Positions 63,587 through 64,000 of a DNA stretch of 64,000 bases are shown here, piece by piece. The notes beneath the pieces are model-generated. The model was not told where the DNA came from. It saw nothing but the letters and a program-made list of their open reading frames with translations, and made no database searches. Each line of letters opens with the position of its first letter. Within the stretch, counting starts at the first letter, position 1. The position numbers and the translations under genes are program-made. The stretch covers positions 434,001 through 498,000 of the forward strand of contig NZ_JAIHOO010000001.1 in the NCBI RefSeq assembly GCF_019733395.1, read 5' to 3'. The DNA is from Lysobacter sp. BMK333-48F3 (GTDB lineage Bacteria > Pseudomonadota > Gammaproteobacteria > Xanthomonadales > Xanthomonadaceae).

Positions 63587-64000
63587 GCCGACCTCCCGAG
63601 CGAGGGTTCGACCCGCTGCTGCAGGCGGCTGGTGCCGCGCGCGGCCGCGGCCGGCGCCGGGCTGGCGACCGCGGCGCCATTGCCCGCCGGCGCCTGCGCC
63701 GCGTCGCCGCGCAGGCGCGCGACCTGGCGCTGGGCGCGGTCGAGCTCGTAGGACACGCGCAGCAGCACGCCGAGCGCGGCGCAGCTCATCAGCACGCTGG
63801 AGCCGCCGGAGGAAATCATCGGCAAGGTCAGGCCCTTGGTCGGCAGCAGGCCCAGGTTCACCCCGATCGAGACGAAGCTCTGCAGCCCCATCCACAGGGC
63901 GATGCCGAACGCCACGTAGCCGGAAAAGTGCCGGCGCATCTCCACGCACTTCAGGCCGATCCACAGCGCGCGGCCGGTCAGCAGGGTGTACAGGCCGACC
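63583..64000 (-). CDS. ftsW: FtsW lipid II polymerase, C-terminal part only
   Basis: About 139 residues are visible; the frame is open through the window edge, so the N-terminus lies outside. SEDS-family features are [20 protein letters not shown] and [20 protein letters not shown], the latter being the conserved FtsW/RodA segment near the C-terminus. A cytoplasmic tail rich in Ala/Pro follows ([19 protein letters not shown]). Septal peptidoglycan polymerase partner of FtsI. An ATG in the visible part is internal and not the gene start. Confidence 0.93.
   Translation of the reverse strand, partial: VGLYTLLTGRALWIGLKCVEMRRHFSGYVAFGIALWMGLQSFVSIGVNLGLLPTKGLTLPMISSGGSSVLMSCAALGVLLRVSYELDRAQRQVARLRGDAAQAPAGNGAAVASPAPAAAARGTSRLQQRVEPSLGRSA

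Overview
This window looks like chromosomal DNA from a Xanthomonadaceae bacterium, most likely a Lysobacter-type organism. The inference rests on very high GC, the gene order pilS-pilR-pilA...pilB-pilC-pilD-coaE-Nudix-secA-M23-dciA-lpxC-ftsZ-ftsA-ftsQ-ddl-murC-murG-ftsW, abundant TonB-dependent receptors, and dispersed palindromic repeats of types I associate with that family. No rRNA, tRNA, CRISPR, prophage or transposase was found. Two genes run off the window, one at each end.

Region 1 (1-10140, minus strand) is a vitamin B12 locus with two cobalamin riboswitches. The first (about 9920-10140) precedes btuB, two tandem BtuM-like membrane proteins, cobO, cobB/cbiA and cbiB. The second (about 3222-3430) precedes another TonB receptor and a PepSY-type membrane protein. 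Together they describe outer-membrane corrinoid uptake, inner-membrane passage with possible decyanation, then adenosylation, amidation and side-arm attachment.

Region 2 (10141-30100) is mostly housekeeping. It holds a lone TonB receptor, a secreted amidohydrolase, clpB with a sigma-32-like promoter, a glyoxalase I, an NCS2-like permease, a coupled group rluD-pgeF-unknown-DUF4166, bamD, nadE, a DUF559 protein and sucCD. Four sizeable inverted-repeat structures sit in its intergenic gaps.

Region 3 (30127-48620) is a type IV pilus block: pilSR, a sigma-54-type promoter, two tandem pilins, then an insertion before pilB/pilC/pilD. The insertion has three consecutive polytopic GT-C-like proteins on the plus strand and a coupled minus-strand set of GT2, methyltransferase, flippase-like protein and GT4. 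The best reading is a pilin (or surface glycan) modification island embedded in the pilus cluster; this is the most interesting candidate system here.

Region 4 (48625-64000) covers coaE, a Nudix/ThiE-like fusion, secA, an M23 endopeptidase, dciA, lpxC and a dcw cell-division/peptidoglycan cluster with tight stop-start overlaps. Four copies of an inverted heptamer-repeat element (GGGAATC-like units) interrupt gene junctions between same-strand genes in Regions 1 and 4.
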